Source: Aquimonas sp041395245
GTDB lineage: Bacteria; Pseudomonadota; Gammaproteobacteria; Xanthomonadales; Xanthomonadaceae
DNA: 64,000 nucleotides
NCBI GenBank assembly: GCA_041395245.1
Contig: JAWLAY010000004.1
Coordinates: forward strand, 186,001-250,000
Direction of reading: 5' to 3'
Shown piece after piece: positions 7,663 through 18,139 of this stretch. Position numbers and translations under genes: made by a program. Positions within the stretch are counted from its first letter, which is position 1, and the number at the start of each line of letters is the position of its first letter. The notes beneath the pieces were generated by a model. It saw only the letters and a list, made by a program, of their open reading frames with translations. It ran no database searches and was not told the origin of the DNA.

Positions 7663-10130
7663 ATGACAACCAATAGCTTGGACCGCAGCGCGGTCGATGC
7701 GATTCGGCGCGATATTTCGCAGCGCCTGTCCACGCAGTGCGAGGGTGACCTGCGCGCGAGTCTGCTGCATGCGACGGCGACGCTTTGCCGCGACACGTTA
7801 CTGCAACGCTGGGCAACGACCCAGGCCGAAGATGCGCAACGCGGCGCTGCGCATCCGGTGCGACGGGTGCATTACCTGTCGATGGAATTTCTGATGGGAC
7901 GCGCCTTGCACCAATGCGCTCGCCGCGCTGCTGGGTACCTGCGCTGACGCAGCTTTGCGAAACGCATGGCGTGGCCTTGAGCGATGTCCTGGAAAGCGAG
8001 GCCGATGCGGCCTTGGGCAACGGCGGGCTGGGTCGATTGGCGGCGTGTTTTCTGGATTCCTTCGCCGAGCTGGGTTTGCCCTCGTTCGGTTATGGGCTGC
8101 GCTACCAGTACGGCATGTTTGCGCAGGCCATTCAGGACGGTCGTCAGATCGAGCAGCCGGACGACTGGATGCGTCATGGCAACCCGTGGGAAGTCGCGCG
8201 ACCCGAACTGCAGTATCGCGTCGGCTTCGGCGGCCGCGTGGTGCAGGAAGGCGCGCAGCGACACTGGATTCCGGCCGAGGTGCTGCAGGCGGAAGCTTTC
8301 GACTTCATCGTTCCGGCGCAGCACAGCGAGCGTGTCGCGACCTTGCGTCAGTGGCATGCAAAGGCCGCCACGCCGATTGATTTCGTGGCCTTTTCGCGCG
8401 GTGACTTCGCGCAGGCGGCACGTCATTGCGTGGCCGCCGATGCGCTGAACTGGGTGCTCTACCCGGACGACAGCACCGAGGCCGGGCGCGAGCTGCGGCT
8501 GAAGCAGGAGGCGTTTCTGGTCAGCGCGTCGCTGCAGGACCTGATCGCGCGGCATGTGCGCGAATTCGGCGATCTGCATTCGCTGGGTCTGCGCAATGCC
8601 ATCCATCTCAACGACACGCACCCGGCGCTGGCGCCCATCGAGTTGTTGCGCCTGTTGATCGACGAGCAAGGCCTGAGCTGGGATGCAGCGTGGAAAATTG
8701 TCCGTCAGGCGGTCAGCTACACCAATCACACGCTGATGCCGGAAGCACTGGAAACCTGGCCGGTGGCGATGTTCGAGCGCTTGCTGCCGCGCCATCTGGA
8801 GCTGATCTATCAACTCAACCAATACTGGCTGGACAGCGTGCGCGAGCGCGTTCCGGGCGATGCCGATCTGATCGCGCGGGTCTCGCTGATCGACGAGCAG
8901 CATGGTCGGCGCGTGCGCATGGCCGCGCTGTCGATCATCGCTTCGCATCGCGTCAATGGGGTGGCCGAACTGCATTCGAAACTGATGGTGCAAACCATCT
9001 TTGCCGACTTCGCCAAGTTGCTGCCCACGCGCTTCCACAACGTCACCAATGGCGTCACCCCGCGCCGTTGGCTGGCGCAGGCCAATCCGGCGCTGGCGGA
9101 CTTTCTCGACGCGCGGATTGGCGCGGAGTGGCGGCGCGATCTGCGCCAGTTGTCGCGACTCGGCGCACTGGCCAGCGACAGCGACACGCAACAGACCTTT
9201 CTCGCCATCAAGCATGCCAACAAGCAGGCGCTGGCGAACTGGGTGCGGCGTGAGCTGGGCGTGGTGCTGGACCCGTCCAGCCTGTTCGATGTGCAGGTCA
9301 AGCGCATCCACGAATACAAGCGCCAACTGCTGAATCTGCTGCACGTGGTGGCGCGCTATCAGGCCATTCTGGCCAATCCCAGTGGCCCGGATGGTCAGGG
9401 CTGGGTGCCGCGCACGGTGATTCTGGCGGGCAAGGCGGCTTCGGCTTATCACACCGCCAAGCAGATCATCCGCCTGGCCAATGACATCGCGCGCGTCATC
9501 AACAGCGACCCGCGAATCGGCAGCGCGCTGCGTCTGGTCTTTGTGCCGAACTACAGCGTCAGTCTGGCCGAACGCATCATCCCGGCGGCCGATCTGTCCG
9601 AGCAGATTTCCACCGCAGGCACCGAAGCCTCGGGCACCGGCAACATGAAGTTCGCGCTCAACGGCGCCTGCACGCTGGGCACCTGGGACGGCGCCAACAT
9701 CGAGATGGCCGAAGCCATGGGCGTGGCGCAGATGTTCACCTTCGGCCTGCGCACCGATGCCATCGCCGACCTGCAGCGCGTGGGTTACGACCCGCGCCTG
9801 TACGTCGAGCAGAACCGCGCCCTGCAGCGCGTGTTGCGGGCCATTGCCAGTGGCGAGTTCAGCCCCGGCGAACCGGCGCGTTACGTCGGCCTGATCGACG
9901 GCTTGTTGCAGCGTGACGTGTATTTCCTGCTGGCCGATTTCGCCGCCTATGTCGAGGCGCAACACGACGTCGATCAGTGCTATCGCGACCGTGCCGCCTG
10001 GGCCGAACGCGCCTTGCGCAATGTGGCCGGCATGGGGCGTTTTTCGACCGACCGCACCATCGCGGAATACGTGGATCGGGTCTGGTCGGTGGCCAGCCTG
10101 TGCGAGGACGCCACGCAAGCCTATGCCTGA
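7663..10130 (+). pseudogene. glgP: Glycogen/maltodextrin phosphorylase, interrupted by two frameshifts
   Basis: The enzyme releases glucose-1-phosphate from alpha-glucan ends using pyridoxal phosphate. The N-terminal part (MTTNSLDRSAV to HYLSMEFLMGRALH) lies in one frame. The rest (ALTQLCETHGVALS onward) lies in another, bridged by about ten codons in the third frame (NALAALLGT). This needs one extra base near 7911 and another near 7940. Everything else is intact, including ALGNGGLGRLAACFLDS and the PLP region ASGTGNMKFALNG near 9630-9660. Either the gene is disabled or the two indels are sequencing errors. Its end overlaps glgB by eight bases, which supports a once-functional operon. Confidence 0.85.
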
Positions 10131-12429
10131 TCGCGCTGCCATCGAGGCGTTGCTCCGCGCAGAGCACGGCGATCCGTTTGCCGTGCTGGGTCTGCACGCC
10201 TGCGGCGAGATGTGGGAACTGCGTGTGCTGCTGCCTTCGGCGACATCGGTGCATCTGATCCTGCCGAATGAGACCTCGGCAGATTTCGGGGTACCTCGAA
10301 ATACCCCCGATTCGTCATTCCCGCGAGGGCGGGAATCCAGCAAGGTCAAGACGCTGGATTCCCGCCTTCGCGGGAATGACGGCTTGTTCGAGCTTCCCTT
10401 CGAATTGAGCTCACCGACCGATCTGCCCGCCGGCTGCGGTTGGTTCGTCGGGCGTTGGCCGATGCGCTTGCTGGGCGACGCGCGTTTCGACTATCGACTG
10501 CGCGTGCAGTGGGCGAACGGCCATGTCGGCGAATACGCCGATGCCTATGCCTTCGGTCCGCAACTGTCGGACGACGCGATCTGGTCGCTGGCGCAGGGCG
10601 AGCATCCGCAACCGCATCACCTGCTCGGCGCGCATCCGCTGCGCATCGGTGCGGTGGACGGCGTGCGCTTTGCGGTGTGGGCTCCCAATGCACGCCGAGT
10701 CAGCGTGGTGGGCAGCTTCAACGATTGGGATGGTCGCCGTCATCCCATGCGCCTGCGCCACACCGCAGGCGTGTGGGAACTGTTTGTGCCGCATGTGCGG
10801 GTCGGCGATTTCTACAAGTTCGAACTGCTCGACGCCCACGGTCATCTGCTGCCGCTGAAGGCCGATCCGTACGCCCGCGCCAGCGAGTTGCGGCCTGGCA
10901 CCGCCAGTCGTGTCAGTGCAGACATCGCGCTGCAGCGCTTGCCCGCCGAGCGCGCGCCTGCCAATGCGCGCCATGCGGCGATCAGCATTTACGAAGTCCA
11001 TGCCGGTTCGTGGCGACGCGGCGAGGAGGGCGGTTTCTACGACTGGGATCGGCTCGCCGCGGAGTTGCCCGATTACGTCGCCGAACTCGGTTTCACCCAT
11101 ATCGAGCTGATGCCGATCAGCGAACATCCCTTCGATGGCTCCTGGGGTTATCAAACGCTCGGCTTGTTCGCGCCGACTGCACGGCATGGCGATGTCGAAG
11201 GCTTTGCGCGATTTGTCGATGCCTGCCATGCACGCGGGCTCGGCCTGCTGCTCGATTGGGTGCCCGCGCACTTTCCCACCGACGCGCACGGACTGGCGCA
11301 GTTCGACGGCACCGCGCTGTACGAATACGCCGATCCGCGCGAGGGCTTTCATCAGGACTGGAACACCCTGATCTACAACTTCGGCCGCACCGAAGTGCGC
11401 GAGTTTCTGATCGCCAGCGCGCTGTCCTGGCTGCGACGCGGCGTGGATGGCCTGCGCGTGGATGCGGTGGCCTCGATGCTGTATCGCGACTATTCGCGCG
11501 AGCACGGCGCGTGGATTCCGAATGCCTTTGGCGGACGCGAAAACCTCGAAGCCATCGCCCTGTTCAAGCGTCTCAACGAACGCGTCGGCAGCGAGTTTCC
11601 CGGTGCCATCACGGTGGCCGAGGAATCGACCGCCTTTCCGGGCGTTTCCGCACCGACCTTTGCGGGCGGGCTGGGCTTCCATTTCAAATGGAACATGGGC
11701 TGGATGAACGACACCCTGCGCTACATGCAGCAGGACCCGATTCACCGCCGCTGGCATCACGATCGACTGACCTTCGGACTGGTCTACGCCTTCAGCGAGA
11801 ATTTCATCCTGCCGATCTCGCACGATGAAGTCGTCCACGGCAAAGGCTCGATGCTGGGCAAGATGCCCGGCGACGACTGGCAACGCTTCGCCAATCTGCG
11901 CCTCTACTACGGCTTCATGTGGGGTCATCCCGGCAAGAAGCTGCTGTTCATGGGGCAGGAATTTGCTCAGCGCGAGGAATGGCATCACGACCACGCACTG
12001 CCGTGGGATTGTCTGCAGGATGCGCGGCATGCGGGCGTGCAAAGCCTGATTCGCGATCTCAACCGGCTGTATCGGCAAACGCACGCGCTGCATCGCTTGG
12101 ACTGCGAAGCGCAGGGTTTCGAATGGATCGCCTCGCACGAGGCCGACAGCTCGGTGCTGGCTTGGCTGCGTCGCGATGCGGACGGCGGCATGGCGCTGCT
12201 GGTCTGCAACTTCACGCCCGTGCCGCGTCACCACTATCGCCTGGGCGTGCCAGACGGTGCGGCAAGCTGGCGCGAAGCGCTCAACACCGATGCGCCCTGC
12301 TACGGCGGCAGCGGCATGGGCAATGCCTCGCGGGCCTTGCCGGTTGAATCGCACGGCGCGCATGGGCGCGACCGCTCGATTCTGCTCGACTTGCCGCCAC
12401 TCGCCTGCCTGGTGTTGTTGCCCGCATGA
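10123..12429 (+). CDS. glgB: 1,4-alpha-glucan branching enzyme
   Basis: The 768-residue GH13 enzyme makes alpha-1,6 branches in glycogen. An N-terminal CBM48-like region precedes the catalytic barrel. D447 (GLRVDAVASMLY) and E500 (TVAEESTAFPGV) match the nucleophile and acid of E. coli GlgB, with identical spacing, and ISHDEVVHGKGS holds the third catalytic Asp. The ATG at 10123 lies inside the end of glgP. Residues 64-87 are encoded by a dispersed palindromic repeat (10313-10382) inserted in frame into the N-terminal domain, which makes the protein longer than the usual 720-740 residues. It is followed by glgX with an ATGA overlap. Confidence 0.93.
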   Translation: MPDRAAIEALLRAEHGDPFAVLGLHACGEMWELRVLLPSATSVHLILPNETSADFGVPRNTPDSSFPRGRESSKVKTLDSRLRGNDGLFELPFELSSPTDLPAGCGWFVGRWPMRLLGDARFDYRLRVQWANGHVGEYADAYAFGPQLSDDAIWSLAQGEHPQPHHLLGAHPLRIGAVDGVRFAVWAPNARRVSVVGSFNDWDGRRHPMRLRHTAGVWELFVPHVRVGDFYKFELLDAHGHLLPLKADPYARASELRPGTASRVSADIALQRLPAERAPANARHAAISIYEVHAGSWRRGEEGGFYDWDRLAAELPDYVAELGFTHIELMPISEHPFDGSWGYQTLGLFAPTARHGDVEGFARFVDACHARGLGLLLDWVPAHFPTDAHGLAQFDGTALYEYADPREGFHQDWNTLIYNFGRTEVREFLIASALSWLRRGVDGLRVDAVASMLYRDYSREHGAWIPNAFGGRENLEAIALFKRLNERVGSEFPGAITVAEESTAFPGVSAPTFAGGLGFHFKWNMGWMNDTLRYMQQDPIHRRWHHDRLTFGLVYAFSENFILPISHDEVVHGKGSMLGKMPGDDWQRFANLRLYYGFMWGHPGKKLLFMGQEFAQREEWHHDHALPWDCLQDARHAGVQSLIRDLNRLYRQTHALHRLDCEAQGFEWIASHEADSSVLAWLRRDADGGMALLVCNFTPVPRHHYRLGVPDGAASWREALNTDAPCYGGSGMGNASRALPVESHGAHGRDRSILLDLPPLACLVLLPA
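10313..10382. repeat. Dispersed palindromic repeat inside glgB
   Basis: Two 29-base arms differ at one position: CGTCATTCCCGCGAGGGCGG... at 10313-10341 and its complement, ending ...CGCGGGAATGACG, at about 10353-10381. They face each other across about eleven bases. The element belongs to the same family as those at 3390, 3553 and 16188, but it lies within an open frame and adds a peptide ending DSRLRGNDG to GlgB. Confidence 0.88.
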
Positions 12430-14519
12430 GTGCCCGCTTGCCCGAACGACTGCTACCGGGGCGATCCCATGCGCTGGGTGCCCAGCTCGTCGATGGCGGG
12501 GTGAATTTCGTCGTGTTTTCGGCGCATGCCGAGCGCATCGAGCTGTGCCTGTTCGACACCCACGGCACCCGCGAACTGCGTCGCTATGCCTTGCATGGGC
12601 CGGACGATGAGCTGTTCCACGGCTTTCTGCCCGGCTTTGGCGCGGGTCTGGTGTATGGCCTGCGCGCGTATGGGCCGTGTCAGCCAGAGAGCGGGCATCG
12701 CTTCAATCCGCACAAATTACTGCTCGACCCATATGCGCGCGAGATCGTCGGGCATTTCCGCTGGGATGACGCGCATTACGGCTACACGCTGGGTCACCCG
12801 GATGGCGCGCGGCGGATGGATTTGCGCGACAACGCGGCGATTGCCCTGAAGGCACGGGTCGCACCAGCCCTGCCCGCGCTGCGTGCGGCGCGACCGCGTA
12901 TCGCCAGCGCCCATCGCGTGCTGTACGAGGCGCACGTCAAAGGCTTCAGTGCCGAGTTCGAGGCGATTCCCGCCGAGCTGCGTGGACGCTACGCGGCGCT
13001 GGCGCATCCCGCATCGGTCGCACACTTCAAGCGTCTGGGCGTGACCACATTGTCGCTGCTGCCGGTGCACTACGCGCTTAGCGAAGCGGCATTGGTGCAA
13101 CGCGGACAAGTCAATTACTGGGGCTACAACACGCTGGGTTTCTTCAGTGCCGACCCGCGCTTTGCCCAACAGCGCGATCCGACCGCCGTGCGCGACGAGT
13201 TCCGCGCCATGGTGGATGCCCTGCATGCCGAGGGCATCGAAGTGCTGATCGACGTGGTGTTCAACCACACCGCCGAAGGCAACGAGCACGGACCGACCCT
13301 GAGTTTTCGCGGACTCGACAACGCGAGCTGGTACTGGCTGCTGACCGACGACCGCAGCCGCTACGAAAACCACAGCCATTGCGGCAATACCGTGCAGATT
13401 GCGCACCCGCGCGTGACCCAGTTCGTGCTCGATTGCCTGCGCTACTGGGTCAGCGAGATGGGTGTCGATGGCTTCCGCTTCGATCTCGCCAGCGTGCTGG
13501 GTCGCACCCGCCATGGCTTCGATCCGCAGGCGGCGTTTTTCACCGCGCTGCGACAGGACCCGATACTCGCCGAGGCGGTGCTGGTCGCCGAGCCTTGGGA
13601 TGGCGGCCCGGACGGCTATCAGGTTGGGCGCTTTCCGGGGCGCTTTCTCGACTGGAACGACCGCTTCCGCGACAGCGTGCGGCGCTACTGGCTGCAAGGC
13701 GGTTGCACGCGCGGCGAGTTCGCGCGGCGCTTTGCCGGTTCCAGCGATCTGTTCCACCACGGCCAGCGCCGCCCCACCGCCAGCGTCAACTTCATCGCGG
13801 CGCACGACGGCTTCACTCTGGCCGATCAGGTGCGCTATTCGCGCAAGCACAACCAGGCCAATGGCGAAGACAACCGCGACGGTCGGGATGGCGAGCCCTG
13901 CGCCCACTTCGGCGTGGAAGGCGACAGCGACGATCCATCCATCGTCGCCCGCCGCGCTGCCGTGCAGCGCGCCCTGCTGGCCACGCTGCTGCTGTCGCAG
14001 GGCACGCCGATGCTGTTGGCGGGCGACGAGCTGGGCAATTCGCAACAGGGCAACAACAACGCGTATTGCCAGGACAATCCGCTCGGCTGGCTCAACTGGT
14101 CGCAGGCCGACAGCGGACTGCAAGCCTGGGTGAGCAAGCTGCTGGCCCTACGTGCAGACGAGCCACTGTTGCGTCATCCGTACTGGTTTGTCGAACAACC
14201 CGTTGCGGTGGATCAGGTGGCACTGCGCTGGCGCGCGCCGAATGGGCACGAAATGCAGGTCGCCGACTGGCATGCCGCCGATCAACACGCGCTGGCCTGC
14301 GAGCTGTGGGCCACCGACCCGCGCAAACCCCGTTTGCTGTTGCTGTTCAACCCGGATGCCGAAGCCCGGCGTTTCCATCTGCCCGAGGGAACCTGGCTGT
14401 GCATTCTCGATAGCGCAACGCCGGAGGCGGCGTTGTGTCCCGTGTGCGACTCCCCGCTGAGCGTTCCCGCCCACACCCTGAGTGTGTTGCGCCGGGTTGC
14501 CGAAGGCCCACTCCCATGA
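12426..14519 (+). CDS. glgX: Glycogen debranching enzyme GlgX (isoamylase-type)
   Basis: The 697-residue GH13 enzyme hydrolyses alpha-1,6 links in phosphorylase-limit glycogen. An N-terminal CBM48 domain (GVNFVVFSAHAERIELCLFD) precedes the barrel. Catalytic residues are D353 (GFRFDLASVLGR) and E389 (LVAEPWDGGPDGY), with AAHDGFTLADQV supplying the third acid. WGYNTLGFF and QGNNNAYCQDN are typical of GlgX. It overlaps glgB and malQ by four bases each (ATGA), indicating translational coupling. With GlgP and MalQ it would form a complete glycogen breakdown route. Confidence 0.95.
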   Translation: MSARLPERLLPGRSHALGAQLVDGGVNFVVFSAHAERIELCLFDTHGTRELRRYALHGPDDELFHGFLPGFGAGLVYGLRAYGPCQPESGHRFNPHKLLLDPYAREIVGHFRWDDAHYGYTLGHPDGARRMDLRDNAAIALKARVAPALPALRAARPRIASAHRVLYEAHVKGFSAEFEAIPAELRGRYAALAHPASVAHFKRLGVTTLSLLPVHYALSEAALVQRGQVNYWGYNTLGFFSADPRFAQQRDPTAVRDEFRAMVDALHAEGIEVLIDVVFNHTAEGNEHGPTLSFRGLDNASWYWLLTDDRSRYENHSHCGNTVQIAHPRVTQFVLDCLRYWVSEMGVDGFRFDLASVLGRTRHGFDPQAAFFTALRQDPILAEAVLVAEPWDGGPDGYQVGRFPGRFLDWNDRFRDSVRRYWLQGGCTRGEFARRFAGSSDLFHHGQRRPTASVNFIAAHDGFTLADQVRYSRKHNQANGEDNRDGRDGEPCAHFGVEGDSDDPSIVARRAAVQRALLATLLLSQGTPMLLAGDELGNSQQGNNNAYCQDNPLGWLNWSQADSGLQAWVSKLLALRADEPLLRHPYWFVEQPVAVDQVALRWRAPNGHEMQVADWHAADQHALACELWATDPRKPRLLLLFNPDAEARRFHLPEGTWLCILDSATPEAALCPVCDSPLSVPAHTLSVLRRVAEGPLP

Positions 14520-16027
14520 CCTCACTTCATACCCGCCGCGCAGGCGTCTTGCTGCACCTCACCTCGCTGCCGGGCCCGCACGGCATCGGCGATCTGGGGC
14601 CGGATGCGTTCCGCTTTGCCGACTGGCTGGCGCAGGCCGGACAAAGCATCTGGCAATTGCTGCCGACCAATCCGATCGGACCGGGCAATTCCCCGTACCA
14701 AAGCGTCTCGGCCTTTGCGGGCAGTCCGCTGATGGTCGCGTTGGAGCCGCTGGTTGCCGCAGGCTGGTTGGCGCCGCCCGCGCTGCCCGCGCAGGGTTTC
14801 GACGCACAGCGCGTCGACTTCGCCCAGGTGGTGCCGTGGCGACTGGCACAACTGCGCGCCGCGTTCGCGGGCTTCCGCAAACAAGGCGACACAGCAGCGC
14901 AGACCGCCTTGCAGACCTGGGCAGCGGACCAGCACGACTGGCTCGACGACTACAGTCTGTTCATGGCGCTGGAAACCGCGCATCACGGCGCGCCCTGGTG
15001 GGAATGGTCGCCCGCGCTGCGGGATCGTGACCCCGCCGCACTGGCGACAGCGCGTCAGACCCACGCCGATGAAATCGCCTTCTGGCGTTTCGTGCAGTGG
15101 TGCTTCGACACCCAGATGGACGCACTGAAACGCCACGCCAACGCGCTGGGCGTGCTGCTGATGGGCGATCTGCCGATCTTCATCGCCCATCACAGCGCCG
15201 ACTGCTGGGCGCGTCCCGACCTGTATTTCCTCGACGCCGACTGTCAGCCCACCGTGGTCGCCGGTTGTCCGCCGGATGCGATGGCACCGACCGGGCAACG
15301 CTGGGGCAATCCGCTGTACCGCTGGGACCGCATGGCCGCCGAAGGCTATGCCTGGTGGTCAGCCCGCGTGCGCCGCGCGCTGTCGCAGGCCGATATCTTC
15401 CGCATCGATCACTTCCGCGGCTTTGCGGGCTATTACGAGATTCCTGCCGACTGCCCGACCGCCGAACGCGGCGAATGGGTGCCCGGCCCCGGCAAGGCCC
15501 TGTTCGACGCCATCACCCGCGACCTGGGCGAACTGCCCATCGTCGCCGAAGACCTCGGCCTGATCACCGCCGACGTCGTGCAACTGCGCGCCGACTGCGG
15601 CTTCCCCGGCATGAAGATCCTGCAATTCGGCTTCGGCACGGATGCCACCGACGAATTCCTGCCGCACAACTGGCAACGCGACTGCGTGGCCTACACCGGC
15701 ACCCACGACAACGACACCGTACGCGGCTGGTGGCAAACCGCCAGCGACGCCGAACGACGCCTGGCAGGCAGCTATCTGGCCGCCAGCGACGCCGACATCC
15801 ACTGGTGCATGATCCGCGCCTGCTGCAACGCCGTCGCCGACATGGCGGTGTTCCCCTTGCAGGACGTGCTGAACCTGGACGCCAGCCACCGCATGAACAC
15901 CCCCGGCACGATGGGACCGCAAAACTGGTCCTGGCGCTTCCGCTGGGAATGGCTGCACCCCGAACACACCCGCGTCCTCGGCCTGATCTGCGCCGCCAGT
16001 GGGAGAGCGCCGTTTGGGTTGTTGTGA
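14516..16027 (+). CDS. malQ: 4-alpha-glucanotransferase (amylomaltase)
   Basis: The 503-residue GH77 enzyme transfers maltodextrin segments and frees glucose. The nucleophile D298 lies in FRIDHFRGFAGYYEIP and the acid E345 in VAEDLGLIT. TGTHDNDTVRGWW holds the third catalytic Asp. The N-terminus RRAGVLLHLTSLPGPHGIGDLG is standard for the short MalQ type. The ATG at 14516 overlaps the glgX stop. It is the last gene of glgP-glgB-glgX-malQ. No glgA or glgC lies nearby, so the operon is devoted to remodelling and breakdown. Confidence 0.95.
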   Translation: MTSLHTRRAGVLLHLTSLPGPHGIGDLGPDAFRFADWLAQAGQSIWQLLPTNPIGPGNSPYQSVSAFAGSPLMVALEPLVAAGWLAPPALPAQGFDAQRVDFAQVVPWRLAQLRAAFAGFRKQGDTAAQTALQTWAADQHDWLDDYSLFMALETAHHGAPWWEWSPALRDRDPAALATARQTHADEIAFWRFVQWCFDTQMDALKRHANALGVLLMGDLPIFIAHHSADCWARPDLYFLDADCQPTVVAGCPPDAMAPTGQRWGNPLYRWDRMAAEGYAWWSARVRRALSQADIFRIDHFRGFAGYYEIPADCPTAERGEWVPGPGKALFDAITRDLGELPIVAEDLGLITADVVQLRADCGFPGMKILQFGFGTDATDEFLPHNWQRDCVAYTGTHDNDTVRGWWQTASDAERRLAGSYLAASDADIHWCMIRACCNAVADMAVFPLQDVLNLDASHRMNTPGTMGPQNWSWRFRWEWLHPEHTRVLGLICAASGRAPFGLL

Positions 16028-16592
16028 AGGCGATTGCAAGTGCTGGGGACTGCCATTGCGAATCGGGCGTACCGAGCCAAGAGCGCGAGCCATTGGCTGC
16101 CACTCGACTGGCACGCAACGTCTGAAACAACATCTCAGCACAATCACACCACTGCCCTCTTTGCCCTGTTGGGCACATCGAAAAACTCGTCATACCCGCG
16201 AACACGGGTATCCAGATCGCCATGTCTACTGACTTCCCGCCTTCGCGGGAACGACATATCAGGGCTTTTTTTCGATGTCCACGTAGAGAGCGCACCGCGA
16301 CGCCACCCCTGACTCTTATCGCCGAGCGGCGTCCTGCTTGACGCTCCAGGCAAATCGTGTTCTTTTGCCAGCGCCACCAGACAACAGGATGGCGTTGACG
16401 CGAACCCACATCGGCAACGTTCTGGTGTGGTCTGGTTGATGTGGTGGGAAAGGTGTGATGCCATCTGGAAAGCATCGAAAAACAAGCGGGTTTGTAGAAG
16501 CCTCAGTGGATATACACCTACCTGTAACTGGATATACACCGCTTGCGGTATATCGAGCGTTGGGCATCTTTCTGAACCGGTAGGGGGTATCC
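16028..16592. other. Non-coding gap after malQ with repeat and attC-like box
   Basis: No convincing gene is visible. The stretch contains the palindromic repeat at 16188, a direct repeat of TGGATATACACC (about 16508 and 16530), a GATATAC...GTATATC hairpin, and GCGTTGGGC at 16557-16565. The last matches the integron R' consensus GTTRRRY and marks the left edge of the accessory region. Confidence 0.5.
16188..16255. repeat. Dispersed palindromic repeat, diverged copy
   Basis: The sequence starts CGTCATACCCGCGAACACGGG and ends TTCCCGCCTTCGCGGGAACGAC. It is the same family as the copies at 3390, 3553 and 10313 but has more mismatches. Confidence 0.75.
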
Positions 16593-17275
16593 ATGTTCTG
16601 GAGCAGCGTATGGCAGGGCGTGGCTATGTTCTCCCACTGGGAGGTCTGGATTGTTGTTGCGGCATACGCGATTTCGTGATGCCTGGCGCTTCAATGACTG
16701 GTGGCTTCGTCTATCGCTAAGGAGCGCGCCGCACTCGGCATGACATACGCCTGCTACACCACTACTTCCAGATCCTCGCGACGCTCGTTGCCATAATGAG
16801 CCTCGCGCCCATCCTGTTCTCGCTGGGCGACTCCGCGTCATGGGAGCTTCCGTGGGTTGTGATGGCTGAGCGAACTTGGCGCACTGCGAAGTTCGTCGGC
16901 GTAGCCGTGCTCATTCTCGCGATGCTTGGAGCTGTTGGCCTCGGAAAGATGCCGGGTGTTGCTGCTCCGCAACCGGTGCTCTCGCAACTGCAAGCACGGC
17001 TTCACTTTTGGCCGGCATATCCCCCGAATCTTAGGGCTGCCGATCTTGAGTTGTGGCCGGGCTTTCTGGTGGTGATCGGTTTCCTGGTTCTTGCGCTTCG
17101 TTCTTCAGTTCGTAGTGATTGCACTGATGTCCGTCGTGGCGTCGGCATTGAAGATCGACCCAGAGGAGAACGAAGGAGCATTCATGCTTCTGGTCATGCC
17201 AATATCGGCTGCCGTCATGTTTCTCCCAACATTTATGTACGCTGCCTTCCTCGCGCCGCAGCTCGCTCGTTTCTA
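16593..17275 (+). pseudogene. Decayed multi-pass membrane protein gene, possible first cassette
   Basis: Coding pieces fall in different frames. They are MFWSSVWQGVAMFSHWEVW (start 16593 after GGGGG, stop at 16677), a second piece around HYFQILATLVAIMSLAPIL with LVVIGFLVLAL near its end, and a third, FVVIALMSVVASALKIDPEE to APQLARF, ending in TAA near 17275. All are hydrophobic and together look like one four-to-five-helix inner-membrane protein broken by at least two frameshifts. The family is not recognised. It lies between a GTTGGGC box and a GCCCAAC attC box, the arrangement expected of an integron cassette. Confidence 0.5.
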
Positions 17276-17296
17276 ATGCGTCGCTCTCGCGAAGAT

Positions 17297-17380
17297 GCCC
17301 AACTATGCGTTCAAGCGGACCTTCGGGAAGCTGTTTCGAAGAACCATTGTCCTCGGCTGCACGGTTAACGCGGTCCCCAA
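17297..17380 (+). other. Decayed attC-like site
   Basis: GCCCAAC (17297-17303) fits the R'' consensus RYYYAAC and is followed by TATGCGTTCAAGCGGACC, the usual left inner half of Xanthomonad and Vibrio attC sites. The right half survives only as CGGTTAACGCGG and lacks a clear GTTRRRY box. Confidence 0.5.
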
Positions 17381-17423
17381 GAAGTACCCCGCAACTAACA
17401 GTGGTCACCTGAAGGAGATTCGC

Positions 17424-17870
17424 ATGAGAACATCATTTTTTGTAATGTTGGCTCTTGTATTTGGAGCTTTTTGTACCCGCGCACGCGGATATTGTTTACG
17501 ACGCCTCAAGCGCGTTGGAGAGTGGGGCTTTGGTCCTGGTGAAGCGAGCGGAACGGGGGCGTCGTCTGGGTCGTCTGTGAAAGGTGTTCTCGCATCACAA
17601 CAGATCGCGAGATTCATGTAGATATATTTATGGGTAAAGCCGATCTATCTTCGTGAATAGTGGCTCGGGTCAAAACATGATTGCTTCTCAGGTGTACGGC
17701 GAAGACGCGCCTATCGCTCCGATGGAAAGAGAGATCATTTATTACTCTGAAGCCCGGTGTAAGAATGCCTGTCACGTTCATCGCCTATTGCGCCGACTTC
17801 GAAAAGGATAACCCGTCCACGAGCGAAGGTTTCGTAGCAGCCTCCGCGCCGGACCCTTGCTGTCTGTGAT
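17424..17870 (+). pseudogene. Decayed small secreted protein gene, possible cassette
   Basis: An ATG at 17424 after AAGGAG starts a signal-peptide-like MRTSFFVMLALVFGAFCTRA. A frame change then gives HADIVYDASSALESGALVLVK, and further pieces with VVWVVCE and VDIFMGKADL occur in shifted frames. The open frame beginning at 17424 runs 65 codons but loses the expected periplasmic sequence after the signal. The family is unknown. It follows an attC-like site at 17297 directly, as cassette genes do. Confidence 0.35.
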
Positions 17871-18045
17871 GCGGAACATAACCAATCACTCCAAGAGATT
17901 TCCGGACCAAGACATAACCGGGTAGCTGCCCAAGTGGCAGTTTGGCTGGCACAAGGTGAAACTGTCGAGCATATCGCAGAAGTTTAAATCTCACGAGCGA
18001 AGATGAAGCGCTTGCGCGTCAGTCTTGCTGAGTAACTGGCGGAAA

Positions 18046-18131
18046 GTTCAACTATGCATTCGCCGATTGCGGAACAGTCTCTTCGCTCAAACCAAACTAT
18101 CGTGCCGCAACGGCTTAATGCGGCGTTAGAC
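18046..18131 (+). other. attC recombination site (best preserved in the window)
   Basis: GTTCAAC (18046-18052, R'') and GTTAGAC (18125-18131, R') bound an 86-base element. Inside, GCATTCGCCG (18056-18065) pairs with CGGCTTAATGC (18111-18121), leaving the unpaired bases typical of the folded bottom strand of attC. An AT-rich reading frame begins nine bases after R'. Confidence 0.65.
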
Positions 18132-18139
18132 TGTAAAGC

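Noticed and set aside
7872..10349. An 825-codon minus-strand frame across glgP
   Set aside because: It is antisense to a clearly recognised phosphorylase and is explained by GC-rich third positions.
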